Source of the DNA: an uncultured Phycisphaerae bacterium
Lineage (GTDB): Bacteria > Planctomycetota > Phycisphaerae > Sedimentisphaerales > Anaerohalosphaeraceae
Assembly (NCBI GenBank): GCA_937949545.1
Contig: CALEDR010000028.1
Span: 1 to 64,000 of the forward strand
Length of the DNA: 64,000 nucleotides
Reading direction: 5' to 3'
Below are positions 50,705-59,392 of this stretch, piece by piece; position 1 is the first letter of the stretch; every line of letters starts with the position of its first letter. A model generated the notes under the pieces. The model ran no database searches and had not been told where the DNA came from. It saw only the letters and a program-made list of their open reading frames with translations. The position numbers and the translations under genes were made by a program.

Positions 50705-51768
50705 AAGCAGCGGTCATTGGGATGCTTCAGTCCGGCAAGAGTACATTGGTGTCTGCCGTCAGCGGCAAACCGCCGGTTCCGCCGGGAGCCCCGGAGATTC
50801 ACGAGGTGATGGTGCCGGTGCCGGATGAGCGGCTGGACTGGCTGACGGAATTATACAAACCCGCCAAGACGGTGCATGCGACGATTGATTGTCTGGACCT
50901 GCCGGGGCTGAATTTTACGGATGAGCATGGACGATCCGCCGCACGCAAACTGTTTGGGCAGCTTCGAACCGTGGATTTATTTGTTGCCGTTCTTCGTGCG
51001 TTTGAGAACGATTCCGTACCGGCGTATCGGAACCGAATTGACCCGCGCAAGGATTTGGAGGAGCTGAAGACCGAAATGCTGCTGGCTGATTTGGAGCTGG
51101 TGACCAATCGGATTGAGCGTCTGGAAAAGCAGATGCACAAGCCCACCAAGACCCAGGCCCGGGACAAGGAGGAACTGGCCCTACATCGCAAACTCCAGCA
51201 GGTGCTTGAATCGGAAAAACCGCTTCGTCAGGCAGCCTTGAATGCTCAAGAGATTGAGTTGATTAGGCCGCTCGGGTTCCTGACCCTTCGTCCGATGATG
51301 ATTGTGGTTAACGTCGGCGAAAAGCAGGTCGGACAAACGATGGATTTGGGAGCGGCGGCGGAGGGGGCAGAGGTGATTTGCCTGTCGGCGGAGATTGAAA
51401 GCGAACTGGCGCAGCTGGATGCGGAAAGCCGGGCGGAGTTTATGAAGGATTTGGGGATCTCTAAGCCCGCCTCAGCTCAGTTTGTGCAGAGCTGTTATCG
51501 AACCTTAGGGCTGATTAGTTTTCTGACTGTCGGCAAAGATGAAGTGCGTGCCTGGCCGATTCGGGCGGGGACGATTGCTCACGAAGCGGCCGGCAAGGTT
51601 CACAGCGATATTCAGCGGGGCTTTATCCGGGCGGAGACGATGTCGTATGAAGATTTGCATCGGCTCGGGGATGAAAAAGCCGTCAAAGCCGCCGGACGGA
51701 TGCGGCTGGAAGGAAAGACCTACGTTGTTCAGGACGGTGACATTATCTGCTTTCGGTTTAATGTTTGA
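50701..51768 (+). CDS. YchF/Obg-like GTPase with TGS domain
   Basis: 355 aa. P-loop GMLQSGKSTLVSAV (YchF normally GLPNVGKST), switch region DLPGLNF where YchF has DIAGL, a coiled-coil insert about residues 115-180 and NVGEKQ, the N-x-x-E that gives YchF its ATP preference. The C-terminal TGS domain ends LEGKTYVVQDGDIICFRFN. The changed P-loop and switch motifs suggest a paralogue, not the housekeeping YchF. Coupled to the fumarase beta gene by a 4-nt overlap, without an obvious reason. Confidence 0.83.
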   Translation: MKAAVIGMLQSGKSTLVSAVSGKPPVPPGAPEIHEVMVPVPDERLDWLTELYKPAKTVHATIDCLDLPGLNFTDEHGRSAARKLFGQLRTVDLFVAVLRAFENDSVPAYRNRIDPRKDLEELKTEMLLADLELVTNRIERLEKQMHKPTKTQARDKEELALHRKLQQVLESEKPLRQAALNAQEIELIRPLGFLTLRPMMIVVNVGEKQVGQTMDLGAAAEGAEVICLSAEIESELAQLDAESRAEFMKDLGISKPASAQFVQSCYRTLGLISFLTVGKDEVRAWPIRAGTIAHEAAGKVHSDIQRGFIRAETMSYEDLHRLGDEKAVKAAGRMRLEGKTYVVQDGDIICFRFNV

Positions 51769-52536
51769 TTAAAACTCGAAAAGCAGACCGGCTAGGAGGG
51801 AGAGGGTATAGTCTTTTTCTACAATGGGGCTGTCGGTAATTTCGCTGTCCAGCCATTCGAGATTCGCCAGGCCGAAAAGGGACCATTTTTCGGAGAGTTT
51901 ATAGTTCAACTGCAATCCTGTCAGCCAGCCGAGAGAGCCGCCGACACTATAGGCATCTCGGCCGGGTGCTGATTCGGAGGCCCGCACTCCATAGTAGTAG
52001 TCATTTAACTGTTTGTTTCTCCAGTTTAGACCGATGGAAGGGGTGAGATTAAGCGATTGAATATCCAGTATGTCTCGAAAGGTCTTTCTCAAAGTCAGTC
52101 GGCTTTCCCAGCCGCTGTGTTTGTCTAAAATGTCGTGGCTGAAATCCAGTGCCAGCACGGCAAAACTTAAATCGTGAAGGTACCGCAATCCAAGTTCGAC
52201 AGTAGGGTCGCGGTCTGACATTCCGTCTAAATATCGGCTGTCATTGTTGTTATATCCTTCCGTTCGGATACGTGCCAGCCCTTGAAGGGCCCAATGGTCT
52301 TCTTCGCCGAAAAGTGAATACGTTGCCACGGGGCCGAACAATGTTAATTTGGGGCCCTGATAAATGATAAGCGGGAGAGCGTAGCATTCTGATTCGACGC
52401 CTTTGTAGGGTTTTTGCAGGGTTAGAAACCCGCCGCCTGCCCACAGTTTGCCGACGGATTCAGATTCGCTGCTGTTTTGTTCTGCAGCGGAGACGCCTGA
52501 GAGCAAAAGAATGATAAGAAACAGATTTTTCTGCAT
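51769..52536 (-). CDS. MipA/OmpV-type outer-membrane protein
   Basis: 255 aa from ATG 52536 with GAGGAG upstream. Signal peptide MQKNLFLIILLLSGVSAAEQ, probably cut after SAA. The mature part is a beta-barrel: alternating strands such as LWAGGGFLTLQKPYKGVES, LIIYQGPKLTLFGP, LQGLARIRTEGY, VELGLRYLH and a closing YTLSLLAGLLFEF with terminal Phe, the outer-membrane signal. This matches the MipA/OmpV scaffold family. Cargo unknown. The stop begins right after the YchF-like stop on the other strand. Confidence 0.82.
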   Translation of the reverse strand: MQKNLFLIILLLSGVSAAEQNSSESESVGKLWAGGGFLTLQKPYKGVESECYALPLIIYQGPKLTLFGPVATYSLFGEEDHWALQGLARIRTEGYNNNDSRYLDGMSDRDPTVELGLRYLHDLSFAVLALDFSHDILDKHSGWESRLTLRKTFRDILDIQSLNLTPSIGLNWRNKQLNDYYYGVRASESAPGRDAYSVGGSLGWLTGLQLNYKLSEKWSLFGLANLEWLDSEITDSPIVEKDYTLSLLAGLLFEF

Positions 52537-52664
52537 GGTTTTCTCCTCGAATGTTTCGCTTACGTTTATTCTAAAGAGAAGCGGATGAACTACAAGAAAT
52601 TTTCTTATGGGGTTGAACAGCGGGATAATCGAGGCGTAAAAGGAAAAAGGAAAGGAGACCGGAG

Positions 52665-53282
52665 ATGAGCAGAGTTCTCTACATTCAGGCATCGCCGAGG
52701 AAGGAGCGGTCAAAATCCATCCAGGTTGCGGATGCATTTGTTGAATCTTACCTAAAGTTTCATCCATCGGATTCTGTGGAAAAAATGAATCTTTTTGAGG
52801 CGGATTTGCCGTCATTTGACGGATTGACGGTCCAGGCCAAATATACAATTCTTCACGGCCAGACGCACACGGCACAGGAGCGTCAGGTTTGGGATAAAGT
52901 GGAGAAGGTTATCGAACATTTTAAGAATGCCGACAAATATGTTTTGGCTGTTCCGATGTGGAATTTCGGGATTCCCTGGCGGCTGAAGCAGTATATCGAT
53001 ATTCTCGTGCAGCCGGGGTATACCTTCCGGTTTGGGCAGAATGGCTATGAAGGACTGGTTCGGGCAAAGCCGGCCATGGTCATTTATGCCCGCGGAGGCA
53101 GTTATCCGCCGGACAGTCCCTTTGATTTGCAGACAAAATACGTTGAACTGTTTCTTAGGTTTATCGGTTTTGAACAGATTGGTTCAATTCTTGTGGAGCC
53201 GACGCTGGCAGACCCGGCTGAATCGGAAAAAGCGGTTCAGCGTGCCCTCGAGCAGGCTCGAAAAGCGGCGAAAACCTTTTAG
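52665..53282 (+). CDS. azoR: FMN-dependent NADH-azoreductase
   Basis: 205 aa with AAAGGAGA upstream. Flavodoxin-like quinone/azo reductase: YIQASPRKERSKSIQVADAFVE binds FMN phosphate, AVPMWNFGIPWRLKQYIDILVQPGYTF is the AzoR family core and VIYARGGSYPP the second flavin loop. It reduces azo compounds and quinones with NADH, probably in quinone stress defence. It stands alone between divergent and following genes. Confidence 0.93.
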   Translation: MSRVLYIQASPRKERSKSIQVADAFVESYLKFHPSDSVEKMNLFEADLPSFDGLTVQAKYTILHGQTHTAQERQVWDKVEKVIEHFKNADKYVLAVPMWNFGIPWRLKQYIDILVQPGYTFRFGQNGYEGLVRAKPAMVIYARGGSYPPDSPFDLQTKYVELFLRFIGFEQIGSILVEPTLADPAESEKAVQRALEQARKAAKTF

Positions 53283-53397
53283 GTCTGTCTGATAAAAAAG
53301 ACTTGCTCTCCGGAGAAATAGGGTTTATCCTTTCATAAGAAGCCGAACTTTGTTGGGTTCGGTGCTAAAAAGGAACCGTGATTTCGGAGGGCTTGTT

Positions 53398-54438
53398 ATG
53401 AAATCATCCTTTTTCTGTTCATGTCTGTCTTTTTTTCTGTTGACGGCGGGAATCTCGGCGGTTTTGTCTTTTCCTGCGGCGGCCCAGTCGGCCGGAATGG
53501 GAGGACCCGCCAGGGGGCTTTGGGGGGATTGGGAGCTGAAAATCAAGTTTGAAGACCGCGAAATGGATGCTCTTGTCTCCTTCGGCCGGGATGAAAACGG
53601 CAATCTGACCGGGGATTGGGTCAGTTTCTGGGGAGCAGCGGAGCTGAAGGATATCCAGTTTCAGGACGGCAAGCTTCGTTTTGAACAGATTGCTCGGTTT
53701 CGCGGAGAGGAATATCGGTCGAAATTTTCCGGCACTGTCGAAGAGGATAAGCTGTCCGGAACCCTTTCGGGCGAGCGGGGAGATTCAGAAGTCACAGGCC
53801 GTCGGCTCCCGCGCATTCCCAGAGCGGTCGGAACGTGGAATCTCAAATACAAGATCGGTGAGCAGGATGTTGAAGCCAAACTGATTATTCAGATGGATAA
53901 AGAGGGCAATCTGGCCGGTCAGTGGCAGTCGGCTCCGGTTGAGAGCGAAGTCTCGGATGTGAAGTATGAACGTGGGACCCTGATGCTGAAGCGAAAAATC
54001 AAAATGGGCGACCGCCAGATGGATACGACTTTTGAAGGAACCATCGACCGCCAGAGCGGCCTGCTCAAGGGGACGCTGAAATCGGAAATGGGGGATATTG
54101 CTGTGGAAGGAAGCCGCTTTGGGGAAGCCCTGATCGGCAGCTGGGACCTGGAGATTGTTACGGAACAGGGACCCTACAAGCAGCGGCTGCGTGTGAATCC
54201 GGACCTGAGCGGTCTGTACGGAACCCTTCCGATTGAAAAGATTGAGTTTGACGGAACAAAAGTTTCCTTTAAGGCCAAACGGGAATTCGGAGAGCGGACG
54301 TTTGAAATCAGCCTGGAGGGCAAACTGGCGGATTCAAAACTGACCGGCCAAATCACGACGATGCGCGGCCCCCAGACCTTTGAAGGGCGAAAGATTGTTC
54401 GGGCTATGGTTCGTCCGGGCGGTGCTGTTCCGAATTGA
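53398..54438 (+). CDS. secreted protein with three tandem beta-rich repeats
   Basis: 346 aa from ATG 53398 with GGAGGG upstream. Signal peptide KSSFFCSCLSFFLLTAGISAVLSFPAAAQS. Three repeats of about 104 residues begin at 40 (GDWELKIKFEDREM), 144 (GTWNLKYKIGEQDV) and 247 (GSWDLEIVTEQGPY); each has strand pairs, a GNLTGxW/GNLAGQW/SGLYG turn and a later RFRGEEYRSKFSGT / KMGDRQMDTTFEGT / EFGERTFEISLEGK line. It looks lipocalin-like or a small barrel, but I do not know the family. A strong terminator follows. No partner is suggested by the neighbours. Confidence 0.78.
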   Translation: MKSSFFCSCLSFFLLTAGISAVLSFPAAAQSAGMGGPARGLWGDWELKIKFEDREMDALVSFGRDENGNLTGDWVSFWGAAELKDIQFQDGKLRFEQIARFRGEEYRSKFSGTVEEDKLSGTLSGERGDSEVTGRRLPRIPRAVGTWNLKYKIGEQDVEAKLIIQMDKEGNLAGQWQSAPVESEVSDVKYERGTLMLKRKIKMGDRQMDTTFEGTIDRQSGLLKGTLKSEMGDIAVEGSRFGEALIGSWDLEIVTEQGPYKQRLRVNPDLSGLYGTLPIEKIEFDGTKVSFKAKREFGERTFEISLEGKLADSKLTGQITTMRGPQTFEGRKIVRAMVRPGGAVPN

Positions 54439-54452
54439 TTTCTGCCAAACAA

Positions 54453-54487
54453 AAAGGTCTGCTGACCGGTGTCGGCAGACCTTTTTT
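54453..54487 (+). terminator. intrinsic terminator after the repeat protein
   Basis: AAGGTCTGC, 12-nt loop, GCAGACCTT followed by TTTT. Nine-bp stem, located 15 nt past the stop and just before the hemA promoter. Confidence 0.92.
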
Positions 54488-54495
54488 ATGCGCCG

Positions 54496-54524
54496 TTGAT
54501 TTCTCTGATTGCCTCTGTTAAACT
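54496..54524 (+). promoter_or_regulatory. hemA operon promoter, leaderless layout
   Basis: TTGATT (54496-54501), 17-nt spacer, TAAACT (54519-54524). Six nt (GCCGCT) lie between the -10 box and ATG 54531, leaving no room for a ribosome site. Confidence 0.65.
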
Positions 54525-54530
54525 GCCGCT

Positions 54531-55814
54531 ATGAAGCTTGTTTGCTGCGGTGTCAGTTTTCGGGATGCTCCCTACGAAGCGAGGGAAAAGCTGGCTTTTT
54601 CTGAAGAGTGCCGGAGGGATCTGCTGCGGGCCCTAAAGGGGCATTCATCCGTTCAGGAAGCCGTGGTTTTGTGTACCTGCAATCGGACGGAGATTTATCT
54701 GACGGTGGAGAAGACCGCTGACAGTGCCGGTCTGCTGGAAGAAGTGATACGGGGCATGGACCCTTCGGCCGCTGAGACCTGGCGATGTTATGCCAAAGAA
54801 TATGTCGGTGCAAAAGCCGTAGAACATCTTTTCGCCGTGGCCGCCGGTCTTGATTCTCAAATGCTCGGCGAGCATCAGATTATCAGTCAGCTGAAAGCGG
54901 CATATGCGCTGGCCAATGAAGAACAGACTACCCACTACCTTTTTCATCGTCTGATGCACCGGGCCTTTCGCGCGTCCAAAGAGGTGCGGAGCCGGACGAT
55001 TCTCCAGTCCGGGACTATTTCGCTCGGGGCGGCGGCGGTCGAGCTGGCCTGGAAAGAAATGTCCCTTCCGGGAGCTAAGGTGCTCCTGCTGGGGGCCGGC
55101 GAGAATGCGGAACTGGTGGGCCGTCTTTTGGTGAAGGTCGGAATCGGGCAATTGTGGATTGTCAGCCGGCGGCTGGAATCCGCCCGTCAGCTGGCCGCAG
55201 CACTTCGTTTTGGTCAGCCGGCGGAGTTGTCTTCGTTAGGGGAATTGCTCAAACAGGCGGATTTGGCTGTCTGCACGACGGCTTCTCCGACCCCGCTGAT
55301 TACAGCCGCTGACTACTCCTATCTGCTCGCTCAGCGGAGCCGGCCGATTGTTATTCTCGATTTGGCGATGCCCAGAGATGTGGAACCGGCGCTGGGAGAG
55401 ATTCCGCAGGTCCGACTGTTTAATCTGGACGATTTAAATCGACAGACGGAAGCAAGCCGTTCGATTCAGGTTGAACAGATTCAGCAGGCCGAGCGGATTG
55501 CAGCCGAACATGCTCAGCAGTTTATGGCCTGGCTGGATTCGCTTCAGACAGCGGAACTCATCAGCGATTTATCCTCCCGTTACAGGCAGCTGGCTCAGAA
55601 GGAGGCCCGGCGCTACCAGCGGTATTTCAGCAAATCGGAGCACGCACAGCTTCAGCGATTTGCCGAATCGCTGGCCTGCAAGATTCTGCACGGCCCGATT
55701 TCGTACCTCAAAAACGCCGGCAGCGAAGAACCCTCTGCGGATTTGTTGGGCGTGCTGGATGTGGTGCGGAAGATGCTTCTGGAAGACCCCCCGAAAAAGA
55801 GAAAAAAGGAATGA
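54531..55814 (+). CDS. hemA: glutamyl-tRNA reductase
   Basis: 427 aa. Reduces Glu-tRNA-Glu to glutamate 1-semialdehyde, the first step of the C5 pathway. Catalytic C50 lies in LCTCNRTE; AVEHLFAVAAGLDSQMLGEHQIISQ and LLGAGENAELVGRLLVKVG (NADPH) follow, then LDLAMPRDVEPALGE and the helical dimerisation domain. Its 4-nt overlap with hemC and the six further genes behind make it the head of the heme operon. hemL, the next enzyme of this pathway, is not in the window. Confidence 0.97.
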   Translation: MKLVCCGVSFRDAPYEAREKLAFSEECRRDLLRALKGHSSVQEAVVLCTCNRTEIYLTVEKTADSAGLLEEVIRGMDPSAAETWRCYAKEYVGAKAVEHLFAVAAGLDSQMLGEHQIISQLKAAYALANEEQTTHYLFHRLMHRAFRASKEVRSRTILQSGTISLGAAAVELAWKEMSLPGAKVLLLGAGENAELVGRLLVKVGIGQLWIVSRRLESARQLAAALRFGQPAELSSLGELLKQADLAVCTTASPTPLITAADYSYLLAQRSRPIVILDLAMPRDVEPALGEIPQVRLFNLDDLNRQTEASRSIQVEQIQQAERIAAEHAQQFMAWLDSLQTAELISDLSSRYRQLAQKEARRYQRYFSKSEHAQLQRFAESLACKILHGPISYLKNAGSEEPSADLLGVLDVVRKMLLEDPPKKRKKE

Positions 55815-56731
55815 GACCGCTCCGTGCAGCCACACGCGGTTCGAAACTGGCCCTGATTCAGACCCAGCGGGTAATTGACGCCCTGCAAAAAGTCCGGCCG
55901 GGTCTGTCGGTGGAGATGCAGATTCTCCGCACACACGGCGACCAGCAGCCGGATGCCCCGCTATGGAAACTGGAGGGCAGCGGTTTTTTTACCGCCCGGC
56001 TCCAACGGGCGCTGCTGGAAGGGGAGGCGGATTTTGCCGTTCACAGTTTTAAGGATTTGCCGACGCAGACGGCGGAAGGACTGTGTATTGCGGCGGTGCT
56101 GGAGCGGGATTTTCCGGAGGATGTTCTGCTTGCCCGCAAATCCATACAGAAACTTGAAGAACTGCCGCCGGCGGCCTGTGTGGGTACCTCGAGCATTCGC
56201 CGACAAGCCCAGATTCTTCGATTGCGGCCCGATGTACGGGTTGAGCCGCTTCGGGGCAATGTCGAAACGCGTTTTCGAAAGCTGCAGGAGGGGCGCTATG
56301 ATGCCGTCATACTGGCTCGAGCCGGACTGGAGCGGCTGGGGATAACCGGCTGGAACGGGCTGATATTGGATCCTTTGGCTTTCCTGCCGGCGCCGGCCCA
56401 GGGTGTCATTGCGGTAGAGATTCTTCGAACAAACGAGCATTTGTTCGAATTGTTTCAAAAAATTCATCATTTTCCGACAGCGGCGGCGGCCCGGGCGGAA
56501 CGCCGGATTCTGGCTCGACTTCATCCCGGATGTCATGCGCCGGTCGGGGCCTATGCGACAATCGAAAACGAGCAGATGACGCTGACGGCGTTCGCCTCGG
56601 GCCCGCGGGGACATCCTTTCCTAAAAGAGCAGATTTGCGGGACAGTTGAGAATGCGGTAGAATGGGCAGATTGTCTAGCCGAGCGGCTGATTGAGCAGGG
56701 GGCTTTGGAGATTCTGAAAACGAATGCCTAA
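55811..56731 (+). CDS. hemC: hydroxymethylbilane synthase (porphobilinogen deaminase)
   Basis: 306 aa. ATRGSKLALIQTQRV at the N terminus, HSFKDLPT with active-site Lys and Asp, GTSSIRRQAQ, LRGNVETRF and DAVILARAGLERL are standard; C241 in HPGCHAPVGAYA holds the dipyrromethane cofactor. It makes hydroxymethylbilane from four porphobilinogens. It overlaps hemA by 4 nt and cobA-hemD by 8 nt. Confidence 0.97.
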   Translation: MRPLRAATRGSKLALIQTQRVIDALQKVRPGLSVEMQILRTHGDQQPDAPLWKLEGSGFFTARLQRALLEGEADFAVHSFKDLPTQTAEGLCIAAVLERDFPEDVLLARKSIQKLEELPPAACVGTSSIRRQAQILRLRPDVRVEPLRGNVETRFRKLQEGRYDAVILARAGLERLGITGWNGLILDPLAFLPAPAQGVIAVEILRTNEHLFELFQKIHHFPTAAAARAERRILARLHPGCHAPVGAYATIENEQMTLTAFASGPRGHPFLKEQICGTVENAVEWADCLAERLIEQGALEILKTNA

Positions 56732-58247
56732 ATCCAAAATCTATTTTGTTGGGGCGGGGCCGGGTGACCCGGTACTGATTACCCTGCGCGGGGCGCAGCT
56801 TCTCCGTCAGGCTGACTGCGTAATTTACGATGGTCTGGTCAATGAGACCCTGCTGGAGGACTGCCGGCCGGATTGCGAATGCCTCTGTGTCCGCAAGCGA
56901 ACAGGGAAAAAACCGTTTACGCAGGAGCAAATCAATCGGCTGCTGGTCGAGAAAGCCGCTCAATACAGAACCGTCGTGCGGCTCAAAGGAGGAGACCCCG
57001 GTTTTTTCGGAAGGACGGCGGAGGAAATCCAGACTTGTATTCAGGCGGGGATTGATTTTGAGGTGATTCCCGGCGTGACGGCGGCTTCTGCGGCGGCAGC
57101 CTATTCGGGAATGTTTCTGACCGACCGACAGTTCAGTTCCCAGGTTCTTTTTGTAACCGGTCAGGAAGCCCCGGACAAAAATGAATCTTCGATTGACTGG
57201 GATTTCCTGGCCGGATTTCGCGGCACAATTGCCTTTTATATGGCGATGGGCAATCTGGAACAGATTTCCGCGGCCCTTCTGGCAAACGGCAAACCGGCGG
57301 ATACCCCGGCGGCGGTGATTCAGGACGCCAGTCTGCCGCATCAGCGTCTGGTGCAGGCGTCCTTGAAAAAGATTGCTGCTGTCTGCCGGCAGGAGGGAAT
57401 GGAAGCCCCGGCGATTGTTCTGATTGGTCCGACGGCAATTTATCGAAAGGAAACGGACTGGTTTCGCCGTCGCCCGCTGGCGGGCAGGACTGTCTTGATT
57501 GCCCGCGATGAGGATGGGAATCGTTCATTGAGCCGTCGGCTGAATGAATTGGGAGCCGAAGTGCTGAGTTTGCCTGTGATTGCTGTGCGGAATCTTGCCC
57601 AAACTGGGGCGGCGGATACAGCCCTGAATCGGCTGGCGGAGTTTGACTGGATTGTTTTTACCAGCCGGCGCGGCGTGGAGTTTTCTTTGCAAAGATTGGA
57701 TGAATTGGGGAAGGATGCACGGGCTTTTGGTCGGGCCCGGATTGCCTGCATCGGCCCGGAGACAGCACGGGCACTGGGCGAATACGGTTTGCGAGCCGAT
57801 TTTGTTCCGAGGACGTTTACCGGTCAGGCGCTGGCGGAGGAATTGTGTGCGAAGGAGCTGCCGGCCGGAAAGAAATTTCTGCTGCTGCGTTCGGCGATTG
57901 CTCCGGATGACCTTCCGAAGTCCCTCCGGCGGCAGGGAGCAGTTGTGGAGGAAATATCGATTTATACAGTAGAACCGGCGGAAGTGCCGGTTTGCCGGAT
58001 TGAGCCGATTCTGGAGCGGTTCAGCCGGCGGGAAATACACTGGATTCTGTTTGCGAGCAGTTCGGCCGTGTCTGCTTTTTTGAAGTTTGTGCCGAGGGAA
58101 ACTGTGCTCAAAAGCGGTGCGAAAATCGCCTCCATCGGTCCGAGCACGACCCGTCGTCTGCTGGAGGAAAATCTTCCGGCAGCCCTTGAAGCTCCTGTGC
58201 ATACCCTGGAGGGGCTGACAGAGACCCTGATTCGATATCATGATTAA
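56724..58247 (+). CDS. cobA-hemD: uroporphyrinogen-III C-methyltransferase / uroporphyrinogen-III synthase fusion
   Basis: 507 aa, two enzymes in one chain. Residues 1-245 are the SUMT methylase: YFVGAGPGDPVLITLRGAQLL, DGLVN, VVRLKGGDPGFFGR, GVTAASAAAAY and FYMAMGN. From about 250 HemD: GRTVLIARDEDGNRSLSRRLNELGAEVLSLPVI, VFTSRRGVEF, CIGPETARALGEYG and FASSSAV. It closes the ring to uroporphyrinogen III and methylates it to precorrin-2, so flux to siroheme is built in. Such fusions are common in Clostridia, Planctomycetes and others. Confidence 0.95.
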   Translation: MPKSKIYFVGAGPGDPVLITLRGAQLLRQADCVIYDGLVNETLLEDCRPDCECLCVRKRTGKKPFTQEQINRLLVEKAAQYRTVVRLKGGDPGFFGRTAEEIQTCIQAGIDFEVIPGVTAASAAAAYSGMFLTDRQFSSQVLFVTGQEAPDKNESSIDWDFLAGFRGTIAFYMAMGNLEQISAALLANGKPADTPAAVIQDASLPHQRLVQASLKKIAAVCRQEGMEAPAIVLIGPTAIYRKETDWFRRRPLAGRTVLIARDEDGNRSLSRRLNELGAEVLSLPVIAVRNLAQTGAADTALNRLAEFDWIVFTSRRGVEFSLQRLDELGKDARAFGRARIACIGPETARALGEYGLRADFVPRTFTGQALAEELCAKELPAGKKFLLLRSAIAPDDLPKSLRRQGAVVEEISIYTVEPAEVPVCRIEPILERFSRREIHWILFASSSAVSAFLKFVPRETVLKSGAKIASIGPSTTRRLLEENLPAALEAPVHTLEGLTETLIRYHD

Positions 58248-59388
58248 TATCAGCAAATTGTATTGCGGCAAGTCCGGCCGCTCGGATGAGCTGCGTTATC
58301 CGCCGCATCGGAATCACAAACCGATTGTGGTGTTTAACTGTACTTGGCGGTGCAATCTGACCTGCCGTCACTGCTACAGCCATGTTCGGGATTTTGGAGG
58401 GGAGTCAGAACTGACCACAGAACAGGCCCGATGCCTAATTGACCAGATTGCCGGCTTCGGTTGTCCGGTTTTGCTGTTCAGCGGCGGAGAACCGCTGCTT
58501 CGTGAGGATCTATTTGAGCTGCTCGAATATGCCGGCGGCAAAGGACTTCGCACCGTTTTATCCACGAACGGCACACTGATTCAGGATTCAACCGCTGAGT
58601 GTCTGACGGCTCTGGGAGTCAGTTATGTCGGGATTTCGCTGGATGGTCCGGCGGAGTTTCACGATGATTTTCGGCAGGTCGAGGGGGCTTTTGCCGCGGC
58701 CGTAAAGGGGATTTGCTCCTGCCGTCGGGCAGGAATTCCTGCGGGCGTTCGGTTTACAATGACGGCGGACAATATCAGGCAGATTCCTTTGCTGTTTCAG
58801 ATTGCGGCGGATCTGGATGTGCGGCGCATCTGCTTTTACCATTTGATTCGGACCGGCCGCGCCGAAGACCTGGCTGAAGCCGTGCCTTCCGCGGCCTTGG
58901 TGCGGGAGGCGATGGATTCGATTCTTTCCTGTACGGAGCAAATGACCTCTGCCGGACAGGCGGATGAAGTGCTCACGGTCGGCAACCATGCGGATGGGCC
59001 GTATCTGCTGATGCGGCTGCGGCGGCTGTCTTTGGAACGGGCGGCTGATGCGGAGACGCTGCTCCGCCGGGCGGCCGGCAACCGTGTCGGACAGAATATT
59101 GCCGCCGTGGACTGGGCCGGGCGGGTGTATCCCGACCAGTTTTGGCGGAGTTATTCCCTCGGGAATGTCCTGGAAAGGCCGTTTGACCAAATCTGGGAGA
59201 ATCCGGCCGAACCGGTTTTGAGGTATTTGCGAAACAAAAACAAGTATTGTGACCCTCGGTGTCGGCGCTGTCGATGGTTTGAATTATGCGGCGGCAATTT
59301 TCGTTCATTGGACGGAAGCGCCAATGTCCAGTTGTGGCGGAATGAGCCGCCGTGCTATTTGACGGAAGAAGAAATTGCGGTGGAGTAA
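58240..59388 (+). CDS. ahbC: 12,18-didecarboxysiroheme deacetylase, radical SAM
   Basis: 382 aa. MINISKLYCG at the start is typical of AhbC/NirJ. The SAM cluster is C38-x3-C42-x2-C45 in RCNLTCRHC; FSGGEPLLREDLFEL and SLDGPAEFHDDFRQVEGAF follow. A C-terminal Cys set (CDPRCRRCRWFELCGGN) is the second 4Fe-4S SPASM-type site. AhbC removes two acetate chains from didecarboxysiroheme to form Fe-coproporphyrin III; NirJ does a related step for heme d1. Choice of AhbC follows from ahbD and ahbAB in the same operon and the absence of nirS-type genes. Confidence 0.9.
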   Translation: MINISKLYCGKSGRSDELRYPPHRNHKPIVVFNCTWRCNLTCRHCYSHVRDFGGESELTTEQARCLIDQIAGFGCPVLLFSGGEPLLREDLFELLEYAGGKGLRTVLSTNGTLIQDSTAECLTALGVSYVGISLDGPAEFHDDFRQVEGAFAAAVKGICSCRRAGIPAGVRFTMTADNIRQIPLLFQIAADLDVRRICFYHLIRTGRAEDLAEAVPSAALVREAMDSILSCTEQMTSAGQADEVLTVGNHADGPYLLMRLRRLSLERAADAETLLRRAAGNRVGQNIAAVDWAGRVYPDQFWRSYSLGNVLERPFDQIWENPAEPVLRYLRNKNKYCDPRCRRCRWFELCGGNFRSLDGSANVQLWRNEPPCYLTEEEIAVE

Positions 59389-59392
59389 GATT

